Origin: an uncultured Bacteroidales bacterium
GTDB lineage: Bacteria; Bacteroidota; Bacteroidia; Bacteroidales; Paludibacteraceae
Direction: 5' to 3'
NCBI GenBank assembly: GCA_944321895.1
Contig: CALUNA010000004.1
Span: 1 to 64,000 of the forward strand
DNA: 64,000 nucleotides
How positions within the stretch are numbered: position 1 is the first letter of the stretch; every line of letters starts with the position of its first letter. The translations under genes and the position numbers were made by a program. Positions 26,593 to 38,400 of this stretch are shown here, one piece after another. Under the pieces are notes generated by a model. The model did not search any database and was not told where the DNA came from. It was given only the letters and a program-made list of their open reading frames with translations.

Positions 26593-26666
26593 GCCTCTTT
26601 AGCTCAGTTGGCCAGAGCACGTGATTTGTAATCTCGGGGTCGTTGGTTCGAATCCGACAAGAGGCT
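26593..26666 (+). tRNA. tRNA-Thr (TGT)
   Basis: Full cloverleaf with acceptor GCCTCTT/AAGAGGC and anticodon loop TTTGTAA (anticodon TGT). The anticodon stem has one T-T mismatch. CCA is not encoded. Confidence 0.95.
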
Positions 26667-26731
26667 CAGAATAATGTTCTTTTATAATTGCGGATGGCAT
26701 TTCGGGACAAGCGCCCGGCCAGAAAACATGG

Positions 26732-26814
26732 GGGCAGTTACCAGAGTGGCCAAATGGGGCTGACTGTAACTCAGCTGTCTTTCGACTTCGGTGGTTCGAA
26801 TCCATCACTGCCCA
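26732..26814 (+). tRNA. tRNA-Tyr (GTA)
   Basis: A class II tRNA with a long variable arm. Acceptor GGGCAGT/ACTGCCC; anticodon loop CTGTAAC between GCTGA and TCAGC, so anticodon GTA. Confidence 0.95.
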
Positions 26815-26829
26815 CAAAACTGCAATTTT

Positions 26830-26902
26830 GCGGAAATAGCTCAGTTGATAGAGCATTAGCCTTCCAAGCTGAGGGTCGCGGGTTTGAGTCCCGTTTTCCG
26901 CT
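26830..26902 (+). tRNA. tRNA-Gly (TCC)
   Basis: Cloverleaf with acceptor GCGGAAA/TTTCCGC and anticodon loop CTTCCAA, so anticodon TCC. Confidence 0.95.
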
Positions 26903-26911
26903 CAAAAAATT

Positions 26912-26983
<72 letters not shown>

Positions 26984-27036
26984 CGAAGAAAACAGCTTTT
27001 ATAATTAATATTAAACTCAAAAGTAATCTTTGAATT

Positions 27037-28224
27037 ATGGCAAAAGAAAAATTTGACAGGTCGAAACCTCATGTAAACATTGGCACTATCGGTCACGTTG
27101 ACCATGGTAAAACCACCCTGACGGCTGCCATTACTACCGTATTGGCAAAAAAAGGTCTTTCTGAACAACGTTCGTTCGATTCTATCGATAACGCTCCTGA
27201 AGAAAAAGAGCGTGGTATCACTATCAATACTGCTCACGTAGAATATCAGACTGCAACGCGTCACTATGCACACGTTGACTGCCCGGGACACGCCGACTAC
27301 GTAAAGAACATGGTAACTGGTGCCGCCCAGATGGATGGTGCAATCATTGTTGTAGCAGCAACGGATGGTCCGATGCCTCAGACTCGTGAACATATCCTGC
27401 TGGCTCGTCAGGTAAACGTACCGCGCCTGGTTGTTTTCATGAACAAATGCGACATGGTTGACGACCCGGAAATGTTGGACCTTGTAGAAATGGAAATGCG
27501 TGAACTGCTTTCGTTCTATGAGTTCGACGGTGACAATACGCCTGTAATTCGCGGTTCTGCACTTGGTGCATTGAACGGAGTTCCTGAATGGGAAGAAAAA
27601 ATCATGGAATTGATGGATGCCGTTGACAACTGGATTCAGTTGCCTCCGCGTGCTATCGACAAACCGTTCCTGATGCCTGTAGAAGACGTGTTCTCGATCA
27701 CTGGCCGTGGTACAGTTGCTACCGGTCGTATCGAAACCGGTGTCATCAAAGTTGGTGACGAAGTTCAGATTATCGGTTTGGGTGCAGATGGCAAGAAATC
27801 GGTTGTAACCGGTGTTGAAATGTTCCGCAAACTGTTGGACGAAGGCGAAGCCGGTGATAACGTAGGTTTGTTGCTCCGTGGTATCGACAAGAATGAAGTT
27901 AAACGTGGTATGGTTATCACGCACCCGGGCAAGGTAACTCCTCACTCCGAATTCAAGGCTTCCGTTTATATCTTGAAGAAAGAAGAAGGCGGACGTCACA
28001 CTCCGTTCCACAACAAATATCGTCCTCAGTTCTATATCCGCACTTTGGATGTGACAGGTGAAATCACCTTGCCGGAAGGAACCGAAATGGTAATGCCTGG
28101 CGACAACCTGGAAATCACCGTTAAGCTGATTTATCCGGTAGCCTGCAGCGAAGGTCTGCGTTTCGCTATCCGTGAAGGAGGCCGTACGGTTGGTTCCGGT
28201 CAGATCACAGCATTGCTTGACTAA
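27037..28224 (+). CDS. tuf: Elongation factor Tu
   Basis: The GTPase that brings aminoacyl-tRNA to the ribosome; 395 residues. GTP-binding motifs are all present: GHVDHGKT at 19-26, DCPGHADY in the switch II region and NKCD near 136. It sits downstream of four tRNA genes and is probably co-transcribed with them, as is usual in this phylum. The EF-G and S10/S12 genes are not adjacent. Confidence 0.98.
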   Translation: MAKEKFDRSKPHVNIGTIGHVDHGKTTLTAAITTVLAKKGLSEQRSFDSIDNAPEEKERGITINTAHVEYQTATRHYAHVDCPGHADYVKNMVTGAAQMDGAIIVVAATDGPMPQTREHILLARQVNVPRLVVFMNKCDMVDDPEMLDLVEMEMRELLSFYEFDGDNTPVIRGSALGALNGVPEWEEKIMELMDAVDNWIQLPPRAIDKPFLMPVEDVFSITGRGTVATGRIETGVIKVGDEVQIIGLGADGKKSVVTGVEMFRKLLDEGEAGDNVGLLLRGIDKNEVKRGMVITHPGKVTPHSEFKASVYILKKEEGGRHTPFHNKYRPQFYIRTLDVTGEITLPEGTEMVMPGDNLEITVKLIYPVACSEGLRFAIREGGRTVGSGQITALLD

Positions 28225-28239
28225 CAAGAACTTTTTTCT

Positions 28240-28276
28240 GACAGCGGCGTGCCGGCATTCCGGCACGTTGGCTGTC
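28240..28276 (+). repeat. Hairpin between tuf and tRNA-Trp
   Basis: GACAGC (28240-28245) with GCTGTC (28271-28276), and CGTGCCGG with CCGGCACG inside, form one long stem with a small internal loop and CATT at the tip. It lacks a T tract, so it is more likely a processing or stability stem than a full terminator. Confidence 0.55.
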
Positions 28277-28281
28277 TTAAT

Positions 28282-28354
28282 ACGGGTGTAGCTCAGTTGG
28301 TAGAGCACTGGTCTCCAAAACCAGGTGTCGGGAGTTCGAGTCTCTCTACCCGTG
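28282..28354 (+). tRNA. tRNA-Trp (CCA)
   Basis: Cloverleaf with acceptor ACGGGTG/TACCCGT (last pair G-T), anticodon loop CTCCAAA between CTGGT and ACCAG, so anticodon CCA. It ends 11 bases before secE, implying processing from a joint transcript. Confidence 0.95.
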
Positions 28355-28365
28355 CAAAAATCTAC

Positions 28366-28563
28366 ATGGTTATGAAGATTATAAACAGTATCAAGGAATC
28401 TTACATGGAACTTGTTCATAAAGTATCCTGGCCAACTCGCTCGGAGTTGGCGAACAGCGCAGTTGTCGTTTTAATCGCTTCCATCGTCATTGCGTTGATT
28501 GTATGGATAATGGACAAAAGTTTCGAAACTATCATGACGTTTATTTACGAAAAGGTATTTTAA
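28366..28563 (+). CDS. secE: Preprotein translocase subunit SecE
   Basis: A 65-residue single-span SecE that clamps SecY in the inner membrane. It has the amphipathic helix with KVSWPTRSEL at 19-28 and one hydrophobic span (about 32-49). Two ATGs compete (28366 and 28372); the difference is two residues. It lies between tRNA-Trp and nusG, the standard location. Confidence 0.93.
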   Translation: MVMKIINSIKESYMELVHKVSWPTRSELANSAVVVLIASIVIALIVWIMDKSFETIMTFIYEKVF

Positions 28564-28584
28564 AATTTTACGGAGGTAGAAGAA

Positions 28585-29133
28585 GTGGCGGAAACGAGTT
28601 TTAAATGGTACGTTTTACGTGCTATAACCGGAAAGGAAGGCAAAGTAAAGGAATATATTGAGGCGGAAGCCAAGAATTCTCCCGAATTTGGCCAATGTAT
28701 TTCGCAAGTTTTGATACCGACGGAGAAAGTGTACCAGATCCGTAACGGCAAAAGGGTTATTAAGGAACGTAACTATTTGTCGGGCTATGTCTTGGTAGAA
28801 GCAAACCTCGTGGGTGAAACACCACATCGTCTTCGCAACACTCCCAATGTCTTGGGTTTCCTGGGCGAAAGAAACAATGTCCCGACTCCTGTCCGTGAAT
28901 CGGAAATCAACAGGATTCTGGGCAAGGTTGATGAGCTGCAGGAAGCCGATGTCGAAATGATGACACCGTTTGTCGTAGGAGAAACGGTTCGTGTCATTTT
29001 CGGTCCGTTCAATGGGTTCAGTGGCGTGATAGAGGAAGTGATGAACGAGAAGAAGAAACTGAAGGTAATGGTTATGATATTCGGACGGAAGACACCGCTC
29101 GAATTAGGCTTCACACAAGTAGAAAAGGAGTAG
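28585..29133 (+). CDS. nusG: Transcription termination/antitermination factor NusG
   Basis: A 182-residue NusG binding the RNA polymerase clamp and linking it to the ribosome or Rho. It has the NGN domain (FKWYVLRAITGKEGKVKEYI at the start) and a C-terminal KOW domain (VRVIFGPFNGFSGVIEEV). The start is a GTG at 28585, supported by GGAGGT at 28572-28577. The first residues match the family and there is no in-frame ATG nearby. Confidence 0.96.
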   Translation: MAETSFKWYVLRAITGKEGKVKEYIEAEAKNSPEFGQCISQVLIPTEKVYQIRNGKRVIKERNYLSGYVLVEANLVGETPHRLRNTPNVLGFLGERNNVPTPVRESEINRILGKVDELQEADVEMMTPFVVGETVRVIFGPFNGFSGVIEEVMNEKKKLKVMVMIFGRKTPLELGFTQVEKE

Positions 29134-29189
29134 GATGTCATGTTACGGACAAACTGCGCCGCAATTAACAAACAATAAAAAGGAAAATT

Positions 29190-29612
29190 ATGGCTAAAGA
29201 GATTGCTGGACTTATTAAATTGCAGATTAAGGGAGGTGCGGCAAACCCATCTCCTCCGGTGGGCCCTGCTTTGGGTTCCAAGGGAATCAATATTATGGAG
29301 TTTTGCAAACAATTTAATGCCAGAACCCAGGACAAGGCAGGTAAGGTATTGCCTGTTGTCATCACTTATTATGCAGACAAATCTTTCGATTTTGTCGTAA
29401 AGACACCTCCGGTAGCAATCCAGTTGTTGGAAGCAGCCAAAATCAAAAGCGGTTCGGCCGAGCCGAATCGTAAAAAAGTGGCTACCGTGACAATGGATCA
29501 GGTCAAGGCGATTGCAGAAGACAAGATGGCCGACCTGAACTGCTTTGAAGTTGAATCTGCAATAAAAATGGTGGCAGGAACAGCAAGAAGTATGGGTATA
29601 ACCGTTAAATAA
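29190..29612 (+). CDS. rplK: 50S ribosomal protein L11
   Basis: A 140-residue L11 of the GTPase-associated centre. The N-terminal [21 protein letters not shown] and [12 protein letters not shown] are diagnostic, and the C-terminal rRNA-binding part ends in [14 protein letters not shown]. First gene of the rplK-rplA-rplJ-rplL run, 56 bases after nusG. Confidence 0.98.
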   Translation: MAKEIAGLIKLQIKGGAANPSPPVGPALGSKGINIMEFCKQFNARTQDKAGKVLPVVITYYADKSFDFVVKTPPVAIQLLEAAKIKSGSAEPNRKKVATVTMDQVKAIAEDKMADLNCFEVESAIKMVAGTARSMGITVK

Positions 29613-29628
29613 TTAAACTTCAATTGAG

Positions 29629-30324
29629 ATGAGTAAACTGACAAAAAACCAAAAGTTGGCTGCCGCGAAAATTGAAGCAGGTAAAGCCTATACACTGAAA
29701 GAAGCAGCCGCTTTGGTAAAGGAAATAACAACCACCAAGTTTGATGCTTCTGTAGATGTTGATGTTCGCTTAGGTGTTGATCCACGTAAAGCAAACCAAA
29801 TGGTGCGCGGCGTTGTGTCGCTCCCTAATGGTACAGGAAAACAAGTAAGGGTTCTTGCATTATGTACACCCGACCAGGAAGCCGCAGCCAAGGAGGCTGG
29901 TGCAGATTATGTCGGTCTGGATGAATATATCGAGAAAATCAAGGGCGGTTGGACAGATATTGATGTCATTATCACCATGCCGGCCATCATGGGTAAATTG
30001 GGTGCTCTGGGACGTGTGTTGGGTCCCCGTGGCTTGATGCCAAACCCCAAGAGCGGAACGGTTACCCCGGATGTGGCCAAAGCCGTAAAAGAGGTTAAAC
30101 AAGGAAAAATCGATTTCAAGGTTGACAAAAGCGGAATCGTACATACGTCCATAGGTAAAGTTTCCTTTACCGCAGACAAGATTGCCGAGAATGCCAAGGA
30201 ATTTATTTTGACCTTGATAAAACTGAAACCGGCAGCCGCCAAAGGTACTTATGTAAAGAGCATTTATCTTTCAAGCACAATGAGTAAAGGTCTGAAAATA
30301 GACCCGAAATCAATTGAAGAATAA
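29629..30324 (+). CDS. rplA: 50S ribosomal protein L1
   Basis: A 231-residue L1 of the stalk near the E site. [20 protein letters not shown] and [21 protein letters not shown] (split) are the family signatures. In other bacteria L1 represses this operon by binding its own mRNA. The leader here was not examined for that site. 16 bases after rplK. Confidence 0.98.
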   Translation: MSKLTKNQKLAAAKIEAGKAYTLKEAAALVKEITTTKFDASVDVDVRLGVDPRKANQMVRGVVSLPNGTGKQVRVLALCTPDQEAAAKEAGADYVGLDEYIEKIKGGWTDIDVIITMPAIMGKLGALGRVLGPRGLMPNPKSGTVTPDVAKAVKEVKQGKIDFKVDKSGIVHTSIGKVSFTADKIAENAKEFILTLIKLKPAAAKGTYVKSIYLSSTMSKGLKIDPKSIEE

Positions 30325-30335
30325 AAAACAGAATT

Positions 30336-30866
30336 ATGAAGAAGGAAGATAAAAGTGCTGTCATTGAGCAGTTGCAAGCAACATTGTCTGAGTATGCACA
30401 CTTCTATTTGACAGATATAGGAGGTTTGAATGCAGCTCTTACAAGTGACCTGCGCAGGCTCTGTTTTAAGCAAGATGTTCGTCTTGTAGTTGCAAAAAAT
30501 ACATTGCTCAGAAAAGCCCTGGAAAATCTGGGGCAGGACTATAGCGGGCTGTATGACTCCCTGAAAGGCGAAACAGCAGTTATGCTTTCCAATACGGGAA
30601 ACGCTCCTGCAAAACTGATCAAGGAATTTGTTGCCACGACCAAGAATCCGGACGCAAAACCGGTATTGAAGGCTGCTTATGTGGAAGAAACAGTCTTTTT
30701 GGGCGCAGCCCAATTGGATGTCCTTGCCAGCCTGAAGAGCAAAAATGAACTTCTTGCCGAACTTGTCGGCTTGTTGCAATCGCCGGCCAAGAATGTCGTA
30801 TCCGCACTCCAGTCAGGAGGAAATACTATCCATGGCGTGTTGAAAACGTTAGGAGAAAGAGCGTAA
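30336..30866 (+). CDS. rplJ: 50S ribosomal protein L10
   Basis: A 176-residue L10, the base of the L7/L12 stalk. It has the RNA-binding N-terminus (KEDKSAVIEQLQATLSEYAHF, with FYLTDIGGLNA) and the C-terminal helix that anchors L12 dimers. The spacing from rplA is only 11 bases, so there is no room for the long L10 leader found in some other phyla. Confidence 0.97.
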   Translation: MKKEDKSAVIEQLQATLSEYAHFYLTDIGGLNAALTSDLRRLCFKQDVRLVVAKNTLLRKALENLGQDYSGLYDSLKGETAVMLSNTGNAPAKLIKEFVATTKNPDAKPVLKAAYVEETVFLGAAQLDVLASLKSKNELLAELVGLLQSPAKNVVSALQSGGNTIHGVLKTLGERA

Positions 30867-30930
30867 CTTTCCAGAAAGTTACGGGAACAAATTATCACGA
30901 TAAAAATAAACTCTATAAAAATTAAAGAAA

Positions 30931-31311
30931 ATGGCAGATTTGAAAGCTTTTGCTGAACAGTTGGTTAACCTTACCGTTAAAGAAGTAAACGAGTTAGCCC
31001 AAATTTTGAAAGACGAATATGGTATCGAACCCGCAGCTGCTGCTGTTGCTGTTGCTGCTGGTCCTGCTGCTGGTGCAGCCGCTGAAGCCGCTGAAGAAAA
31101 AACATCATTCGATGTAGTTCTGAAATCAGCCGGTGCAAGCAAACTCGGTGTCGTTAAACTGGTAAAAGAATTGACCGGTCTTGGACTGAAAGATGCCAAG
31201 GATTTGGTTGATGCTGCTCCTTCCGTAATCAAAGAAGGAATTTCCAAAGCCGATGCTGAAGCCTTGAAGAAAGCTCTTGAAGAAGGCGGCGCTGAAGTAG
31301 AATTGAAATAA
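30931..31311 (+). CDS. rplL: 50S ribosomal protein L7/L12
   Basis: A 126-residue L12 with the dimerising N-terminus ([20 protein letters not shown]), an alanine-rich hinge around residues 36-55, and the conserved C-terminal factor-binding domain ([26 protein letters not shown], split). It ends 22 bases before the hairpin that separates it from rpoB. Confidence 0.98.
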   Translation: MADLKAFAEQLVNLTVKEVNELAQILKDEYGIEPAAAAVAVAAGPAAGAAAEAAEEKTSFDVVLKSAGASKLGVVKLVKELTGLGLKDAKDLVDAAPSVIKEGISKADAEALKKALEEGGAEVELK

Positions 31312-31333
31312 GATACCTGGTCGACAGGTAATT

Positions 31334-31372
31334 GGTTTAGAGTCTCTTTTCGGAGAGATTCTAAACCTTTTT
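31334..31372 (+). terminator. Attenuator-like hairpin between rplL and rpoB
   Basis: GGTTTAGAGTCTCT (31334-31347) pairs with AGAGATTCTAAACC (31354-31367), one pair being G-T, followed by five T. It would end a share of transcripts after rplL, keeping L12 in excess over RNA polymerase, as partial terminators do at this spot in other bacteria. Confidence 0.75.
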
Positions 31373-31509
31373 GTCTATAATAAGGTACCTGCCAATGCGA
31401 TTTTTATAAATAAATAAGCAAGTTTACGTTCTTTTATGGGCTACTTGCGGAAAATCCATTCCAGCAGACCGGAAACTTTTTTGCTTTAACCCAATTAACA
31501 TCTCGATTA

Positions 31510-34500
31510 ATGTCTTCAACAACAAAAACGCAAAGAATAAACTTTGCCTCCATTAAAAATCAACTTCCGTATCCTGATTTTCTGGAAATTCAGTTGAAAT
31601 CATTCCACGATTTCTTCCAAATGGACACGGCTCCGGAAAACAGAAGAAGTGAAGGACTGTATCAGGTCTTTTCCGAAAACTTTCCCATTACCGATACGCG
31701 CAACAACTTCGTACTCGAGTTTCTGGACTATTTCATTGACCCGCCACGCTATTCCATAGAGGAATGCATAGAACGTGGATTGACGTATAGCGTCCCCTTG
31801 AAAGCCAAGTTGAAACTGTATTGTACGGATCCTGACCACGAGGATTTTGACACGGCTATTCAGGATGTCTTTTTGGGTACAATCCCATATATGACGGCAA
31901 AAGGAACATTCGTTATCAACGGCGCGGAACGCGTAGTCGTTTCCCAGTTGCACCGTTCACCGGGAGTGTTCTTCGGGCAGAGCCTCCATGCCAACGGCAC
32001 GAAATTGTATTCGGCACGAATCATTCCGTTCCGTGGCTCCTGGATTGAATTCGCTACCGACATTAACAACGTCATGTATGCATACATCGACCGCAAAAAG
32101 AAATTGCCGGTCACGACCCTGCTGCGTGCAATTGGGTTTGAAAGCGACAAGAATATACTGGAATGCTTCGGCCTTTGCGAGGAAGTCAAGGTTTCCAAAA
32201 CGGCCTTGAACAAGGTTCTTGGACGCAAACTGGCCGCGCGCGTGCTGAAAACATGGGTAGAGGACTTTGTTGATGAAGATACCGGCGAAGTAGTTACAAT
32301 AGAACGTAACGAAGTGGTTATCGACCGCGAAACGGTGTTGGAAAAACAGCACATAGAAGCAATCCTGGAATCCAATACACCGACCATTCTGTTGCACAAG
32401 GAAGAAAACAATTCCATAGACTACACCATTATTTTCAATACCTTGCAGAAGGACCCGAGCAACTCGGAGAAGGAAGCCGTATTGTACATATACCGTCAGT
32501 TACGCAATGCCGAGCCGGCTGATGACTCCACCGCCCGCGAAGTAATCAACAACCTGTTCTTCTCGGAAAAACGTTACGATTTGGGTGAAGTGGGCCGTTA
32601 TCGCATCAACCGCAAGTTGGGCCTTTCAACTGACATGTCTGTCAGGGTATTGACAAAAGAAGACATTACTGAAATCATCAAATATCTGATAGAGCTGATC
32701 AACTCCAAAGCCGAGGTGGATGATATTGACCACTTGAGCAACCGTCGTGTGCGCACGGTAGGCGAACAGCTCTACAACCAGTTTGCGGTTGGCCTGGCCC
32801 GTATGACCCGTACCATCCGTGAACGTATGAACGTACGTGACAACGAGGTGTTTACGCCGGTTGATTTGATAAACGCAAAGAGCATATCTTCGGTAATCAA
32901 TTCGTTCTTTGGCACCAACCAGTTGTCGCAGTTTATGGACCAGCAGAACCCGTTGGCCGAAATCACACACAAGCGCCGTTTGTCGGCTCTCGGACCTGGC
33001 GGCTTGAGCCGTGACCGTGCCGGATTCGAGGTGCGTGATGTACACTATACGCATTACGGCCGTCTGTGCCCGATTGAAACCCCGGAAGGCCCGAATATCG
33101 GATTGATCTCTTCCTTGTGTATTTACGCGAAAATCAATGAACTGGGCTTTATCGAAACTCCTTACCGCAAGGTAAAGGATTCCGTGGTTGATTTGAGTCC
33201 GGAAGGTGTTGAATACTTGACTGCCGAAGAAGAAGAAAACCTGACTGTGGCACAGGGAAATGCACCGTTGGATGAAAACGGGCACTTTATCCGTTCCAAA
33301 GTCAAATCACGTTATGAGGCAGACTTCCCTGTGGTTGACCCGTCCGAAGTACATTTGATGGACGTTTCTCCTTCGCAGATTGCATCCATTGCTGCCGCCT
33401 TGATTCCGTTCCTGGAGCACGATGATGCCAACCGTGCGTTGATGGGTTCGAACATGATGCGCCAGGCCGTGCCCTTGTTGCGCAGCGAAGCTCCGATTGT
33501 CGGCACCGGTATTGAAGGCCAGCTGATCAAGGATTCGCGTACGCAAATTATGGCGGAAGGCGCAGGAGAAGTGGTATATGTGGATGCCGATGTCATCAAA
33601 ATCAAATATGACCGTACGGAAGAAGAAGAATTTGTCAGCTTTGATTCCGCGGTAAAAGAATATAAGATTCCGAAATTCCAGCGTACCAACCAGAATACGA
33701 CCATAGACCTGCATCCTCTGGTTCGCAAAGGCGAACGTGTGGAGGAAGGACAGATTCTGACCGAAGGCTATTGCACGCAGAATGGTGAACTTGCCATCGG
33801 AAAGAACCTGAAAGTGGCTTACATGCCGTGGAAAGGCTATAACTTCGAGGATGCCATTGTCATTAATGAACGTGTTGTCCGCGAAGACATATTTACCTCT
33901 GTCCATGTGGTGGAACAGTTGCTCGAAGTGCGCGAAACCAAGCGCGGTATGGAAGAATTCACGTCCGACATACCCAATGTGAGCGAAGATGCAACCAAAG
34001 ACCTGGATGAAAACGGAATTATTCGTATCGGTGCCCGTATAGAGCCCGGAGATATCATTATCGGCAAGATTACTCCGAAGGGCGAATCGGACCCGTCGCC
34101 GGAAGAAAAACTGCTGCGTGCCATTTTTGGCGATAAAGCCGGTGACGTGAAAGATGCTTCGCTGAAAGCCACACCATCCTTGTCGGGAGTGGTTATCGGC
34201 AAACGTCTGTTTGCAAAGGCACAGAAAGACCGTAAGGCGAAAGCAGCAGACAAAGCCATACTGCCGAAGCTTGATGAGGAATTTGAAGCAAAGGCAGCCG
34301 AGTTGAAAGAAATATTGATAAAGAAACTGCTGGTATTGACTGAAGGCAAGACATCGGCGGGAGTAAAAGATTTCCTGGGAACGGATGTCATTACGAAAAC
34401 CAGCAAGTTTACGGCTGAGCGTCTGCGCGATGTGGACTATTCCATGGTACAGCTGACCAAATGGACAACGGACGAATCCAGAAATCGTCAGATCCGCGCA

Positions 34501-35322
34501 GTGATAATGAACTATCTGAAAAAGTACAAGGAACTGGATGCCAGCATCAAACGTCGCAAGTTCAATATCACGATTGGTGATGAGCTGCCCAATGGAATCA
34601 TGCAGCTGGCCAAAGTATACATTGCCAAAAAACGTAAAATCCGCGTGGGCGACAAAATGGCCGGCCGTCACGGAAACAAAGGTATCGTTTCGCGTATTGT
34701 GCGTCAGGAAGACATGCCATTCCTTGCCGATGGAACTCCGGTGGATATTGTTCTGAACCCGCTGGGTGTACCATCCCGTATGAATCTCGGACAAATTTTT
34801 GAGGCTGTTCTGGGCTGGGCAGGTAAGGAACTCGGTGTGAAGTTCGCAACGCCCATTTTCGATGGCGCCTCGCTTGAAGATTTGAACCAGTGGACGGAAA
34901 AGGCCGGTTTGCCCCAATATGGCAAAACCTACTTGTATGATGGTGGAACCGGTGAGCGTTTTGACCAGCCGGCTACAGTGGGAGTAACCTACATGCTGAA
35001 ACTGGGACACATGGTAGATGACAAGATGCATGCACGTTCCATTGGACCGTACTCGCTGATTACCCAGCAACCGTTGGGAGGTAAGGCACAGTTCGGTGGC
35101 CAGCGTTTCGGTGAAATGGAGGTATGGGCACTGGAAGCATTTGGCGCGGCACATATCCTGCAGGAAATACTGACTGTCAAATCGGATGATGTCATGGGCC
35201 GTGCACGCACCTATGAGGCAATCGTGAAAGGAGAACCGATGCCTACACCCGGAATTCCGGAATCACTTAACGTCTTGTTGCACGAACTTCGTGGACTGGC
35301 CTTGAGTATTAATTTGGAATAA
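31510..35322 (+). CDS. rpoB: DNA-directed RNA polymerase subunit beta
   Basis: The 1270-residue beta subunit. It includes the rifampicin-pocket region ([26 protein letters not shown] in parts) and the C-terminal [20 protein letters not shown] that contacts beta-prime. The frame is intact with no inserted domains obvious beyond those normal in the phylum. It starts about 200 bases after rplL, downstream of the attenuator, so it may have added promoters. Confidence 0.99.
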   Translation: MSSTTKTQRINFASIKNQLPYPDFLEIQLKSFHDFFQMDTAPENRRSEGLYQVFSENFPITDTRNNFVLEFLDYFIDPPRYSIEECIERGLTYSVPLKAKLKLYCTDPDHEDFDTAIQDVFLGTIPYMTAKGTFVINGAERVVVSQLHRSPGVFFGQSLHANGTKLYSARIIPFRGSWIEFATDINNVMYAYIDRKKKLPVTTLLRAIGFESDKNILECFGLCEEVKVSKTALNKVLGRKLAARVLKTWVEDFVDEDTGEVVTIERNEVVIDRETVLEKQHIEAILESNTPTILLHKEENNSIDYTIIFNTLQKDPSNSEKEAVLYIYRQLRNAEPADDSTAREVINNLFFSEKRYDLGEVGRYRINRKLGLSTDMSVRVLTKEDITEIIKYLIELINSKAEVDDIDHLSNRRVRTVGEQLYNQFAVGLARMTRTIRERMNVRDNEVFTPVDLINAKSISSVINSFFGTNQLSQFMDQQNPLAEITHKRRLSALGPGGLSRDRAGFEVRDVHYTHYGRLCPIETPEGPNIGLISSLCIYAKINELGFIETPYRKVKDSVVDLSPEGVEYLTAEEEENLTVAQGNAPLDENGHFIRSKVKSRYEADFPVVDPSEVHLMDVSPSQIASIAAALIPFLEHDDANRALMGSNMMRQAVPLLRSEAPIVGTGIEGQLIKDSRTQIMAEGAGEVVYVDADVIKIKYDRTEEEEFVSFDSAVKEYKIPKFQRTNQNTTIDLHPLVRKGERVEEGQILTEGYCTQNGELAIGKNLKVAYMPWKGYNFEDAIVINERVVREDIFTSVHVVEQLLEVRETKRGMEEFTSDIPNVSEDATKDLDENGIIRIGARIEPGDIIIGKITPKGESDPSPEEKLLRAIFGDKAGDVKDASLKATPSLSGVVIGKRLFAKAQKDRKAKAADKAILPKLDEEFEAKAAELKEILIKKLLVLTEGKTSAGVKDFLGTDVITKTSKFTAERLRDVDYSMVQLTKWTTDESRNRQIRAVIMNYLKKYKELDASIKRRKFNITIGDELPNGIMQLAKVYIAKKRKIRVGDKMAGRHGNKGIVSRIVRQEDMPFLADGTPVDIVLNPLGVPSRMNLGQIFEAVLGWAGKELGVKFATPIFDGASLEDLNQWTEKAGLPQYGKTYLYDGGTGERFDQPATVGVTYMLKLGHMVDDKMHARSIGPYSLITQQPLGGKAQFGGQRFGEMEVWALEAFGAAHILQEILTVKSDDVMGRARTYEAIVKGEPMPTPGIPESLNVLLHELRGLALSINLE

Positions 35323-35417
35323 ATGTCTGCCGGATTTCCTGCAAATCCCTTTGCGAAAAGCATGCAGGAAACGGGAAGGAACAATTAAAAACGATAATAA
35401 AGAATTAAATAAGAAGT

Positions 35418-38400
35418 ATGGCTTTTAAGAATGATAATAAAAAGGCAAGTTTCAGCAAAATCTCCATTGGATTAGCATCTCCGGAGGAGATTCTGAAACT
35501 TTCGAGCGGTGAAGTGTTGAAACCGGAAACAATCAATTACCGTACTTACAAACCGGAACGCGATGGCTTGTTCTGTGAGCGTATATTTGGTCCTACACGT
35601 GATTATGAATGCCATTGCGGCAAATACAAACGCATACGCTACAAAGGTATCGTGTGTGACCGGTGCGGTGTAGAGGTAACAGAAAAGAAAGTCCGCCGTG
35701 AGCGTATGGGACATATCCAACTGGTTGTTCCGGTTGCCCATATCTGGTATTTCCGATCCCTGCCCAACAAAATGGGCTATTTGCTCGGCATGCCCACAAA
35801 AAAGCTGGACGCCATTATTTATTATGAGCGTTATGTCATCATCCAACCCGGTATATTGGATGGACAAATGCATGGCGAAACCCAGCTGGCTACCGGTGAA
35901 TTGCTTACGGAAGACGAATATCTGGACATAATGGAAGCCCTGCCACGCGAAAACCAGATGCTTGATGACAAGGATCCGAACAAGTTCATTGCCAAAATGG
36001 GTGCGGAAGCAGTCTGCGACTTGTTGGAGCGTCTGGATCTGGACAAACTTTCTTATGAGTTGCGTGACAAGGCCAGCAAGGATACATCACAACAACGCAA
36101 GGCGGAAGCCCTGAAACGTTTGCAGGTTGTGGAATCGTTCCGCGCATCACGTCCGCGTAACCGACCGGAATGGATGATCGTGAAAATCGTGCCCGTAATC
36201 CCGCCGGAGCTGCGCCCGTTGGTTCCGCTGGATGGAGGCCGTTTTGCCACATCCGACCTGAATGACCTGTACCGCCGTGTCATTATCCGTAACAACCGTC
36301 TGAAACGTTTGTTGGAAATCAAGGCTCCCGAAGTGATTTTGCGTAATGAAAAGCGCATGTTGCAGGAAGCGGTTGATTCGCTGTTTGACAACTCACGCAA
36401 GTCAAGTGCAGTCAAGTCGGACGCAAACCGCCCGTTGAAATCATTGTCCGACAGCCTGAAAGGCAAGCAGGGACGTTTCCGTCAGAACCTGCTCGGTAAG
36501 CGTGTCGATTATTCCGCACGTTCCGTAATTGTGGTCGGACCCGAACTGAAAATGGGTGAATGCGGCTTGCCGAAAGACATGGCGGCCGAGTTGTACAAAC
36601 CGTTTGTCATCCGCAAACTGATTGAACGCGGAATTGTCAAGACGGTTAAGTCGGCCAAGAAAATCATTGACCGCAAGGACCCCGTTATCTGGGATATTCT
36701 GGAATATGTCATGAAAGGACATCCGGTGCTGTTGAACCGTGCCCCGACATTGCACCGTCTGGGTATCCAGGCTTTCCAGCCCAAAATGATAGAAGGAAAA
36801 GCAATCCAGTTGCACCCGCTGGCCTGTACGGCGTTCAATGCCGACTTCGATGGCGACCAGATGGCCGTACACCTGCCTTTGAGCAACGAAGCCATTCTGG
36901 AAGCGCAACTCTTGATGCTCCAGTCGCATAATATCCTGAATCCGGCAAACGGCGCTCCTATCACGGTGCCTTCGCAGGACATGGTTCTTGGTTTGTATTA
37001 CATCACCAAACCCCGCGACAAAGCCAAAGGCGAAGGCCTGAGGTTCTATTCGCCGGAAGAAGCGGAAATAGCATATAACGAAGGCAAGGTTGACCTGCAC
37101 GCATGGATTCACGTGAAAACCATGGATGTGAACGATAAGGGCGAACTGGAACTGATGAACATCAAAACCACAGTCGGACGTATACTGGTGAACAAGTGTG
37201 TGCCGAAAGAAGTCGGTTTTGTGAACGAACTCTTGTCCAAAAAGTCATTGCGCGACATTATCGGTAAGGTAATCAAGGTTTGCGGTATGGCTACTGCTGC
37301 CAAGTTCCTGGATGATATCAAGGACTTGGGGTATTACATGGCCTTCAAGGGCGGACTGTCGTTTAACCTGGGTGATATCATCATTCCGGCTGAAAAAGAA
37401 CAGCTGGTTGCCGAAGGAAATGCCGAGGTTGAAGAAATCCAGAACAACTACAACATGGGTTTCATTACCAACAACGAACGCTACAACCAGATTATCGATA
37501 CATGGACACACGTCAACTCCAAACTGTCCAACGTATTGATGAAACAGCTTGCGGCCGACAACCAGGGATTCAACTCCGTATATATGATGCTGGATTCCGG
37601 TGCACGTGGTTCAAAGGAACAGATCCGTCAGTTGTCGGGTATGCGTGGCTTGATGGCAAAACCGCAGAAAGCCGGTGCCGAAGGCGGACAAATCATTGAA
37701 AACCCGATTTTGTCCAACTTTAAGGAAGGCTTGTCTGTGTTGGAATACTTCATTTCCACACACGGTGCACGTAAGGGTCTGGCCGATACGGCCTTGAAGA
37801 CGGCTGATGCCGGATACCTGACCCGTCGTCTGGTTGATGTTTCGCATGACGTGATTGTTACGGAAGAAGATTGCGGCACGTTGCGCGGACTGGTGGCTAC
37901 CGAACTGAAAAACAACGAAGAAGTGGTGGCTTCCCTGTATGAACGTATCTTGGGACGTGTTTCCGTACATGATGTATATCATCCTACTACGGGCGAACTG
38001 ATTGTCGCAGCCGGAGAAGAAATACGCGAAGAAGCGGCCCAGATTATTCAGGAATCGCCGATTGAGCGCGTTGAAATCCGTTCCGTATTGACCTGCGAGT
38101 CGAAGAGGGGCGTATGTGCCAAGTGTTACGGCCGTAACCTGGCAACCGGTAAAATGGTCAACCGCGGCGAGGCTGTCGGCGTAATCGCAGCCCAGTCAAT
38201 CGGTGAGCCGGGAACACAGCTGACACTTCGTACGTTCCACGTCGGTGGTGTGGCTTCCAACGTGGCTGCCGAAAACAGCATCGTCTTGCGTTACGATGGC
38301 CGCGTAGAGTTTGACGAACTGCGTACCGTGGATGTTGTGAACGATGACAAATCGGAATACCAGGTTGTTGTCAGCCGTCTGACGGAAATGCGTGTCATTG

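Noticed and set aside
33307-35154. Minus-strand open frame of 615 codons opposite rpoB
   Set aside because: It is the antisense shadow of a highly biased housekeeping gene; no motif or start signal.
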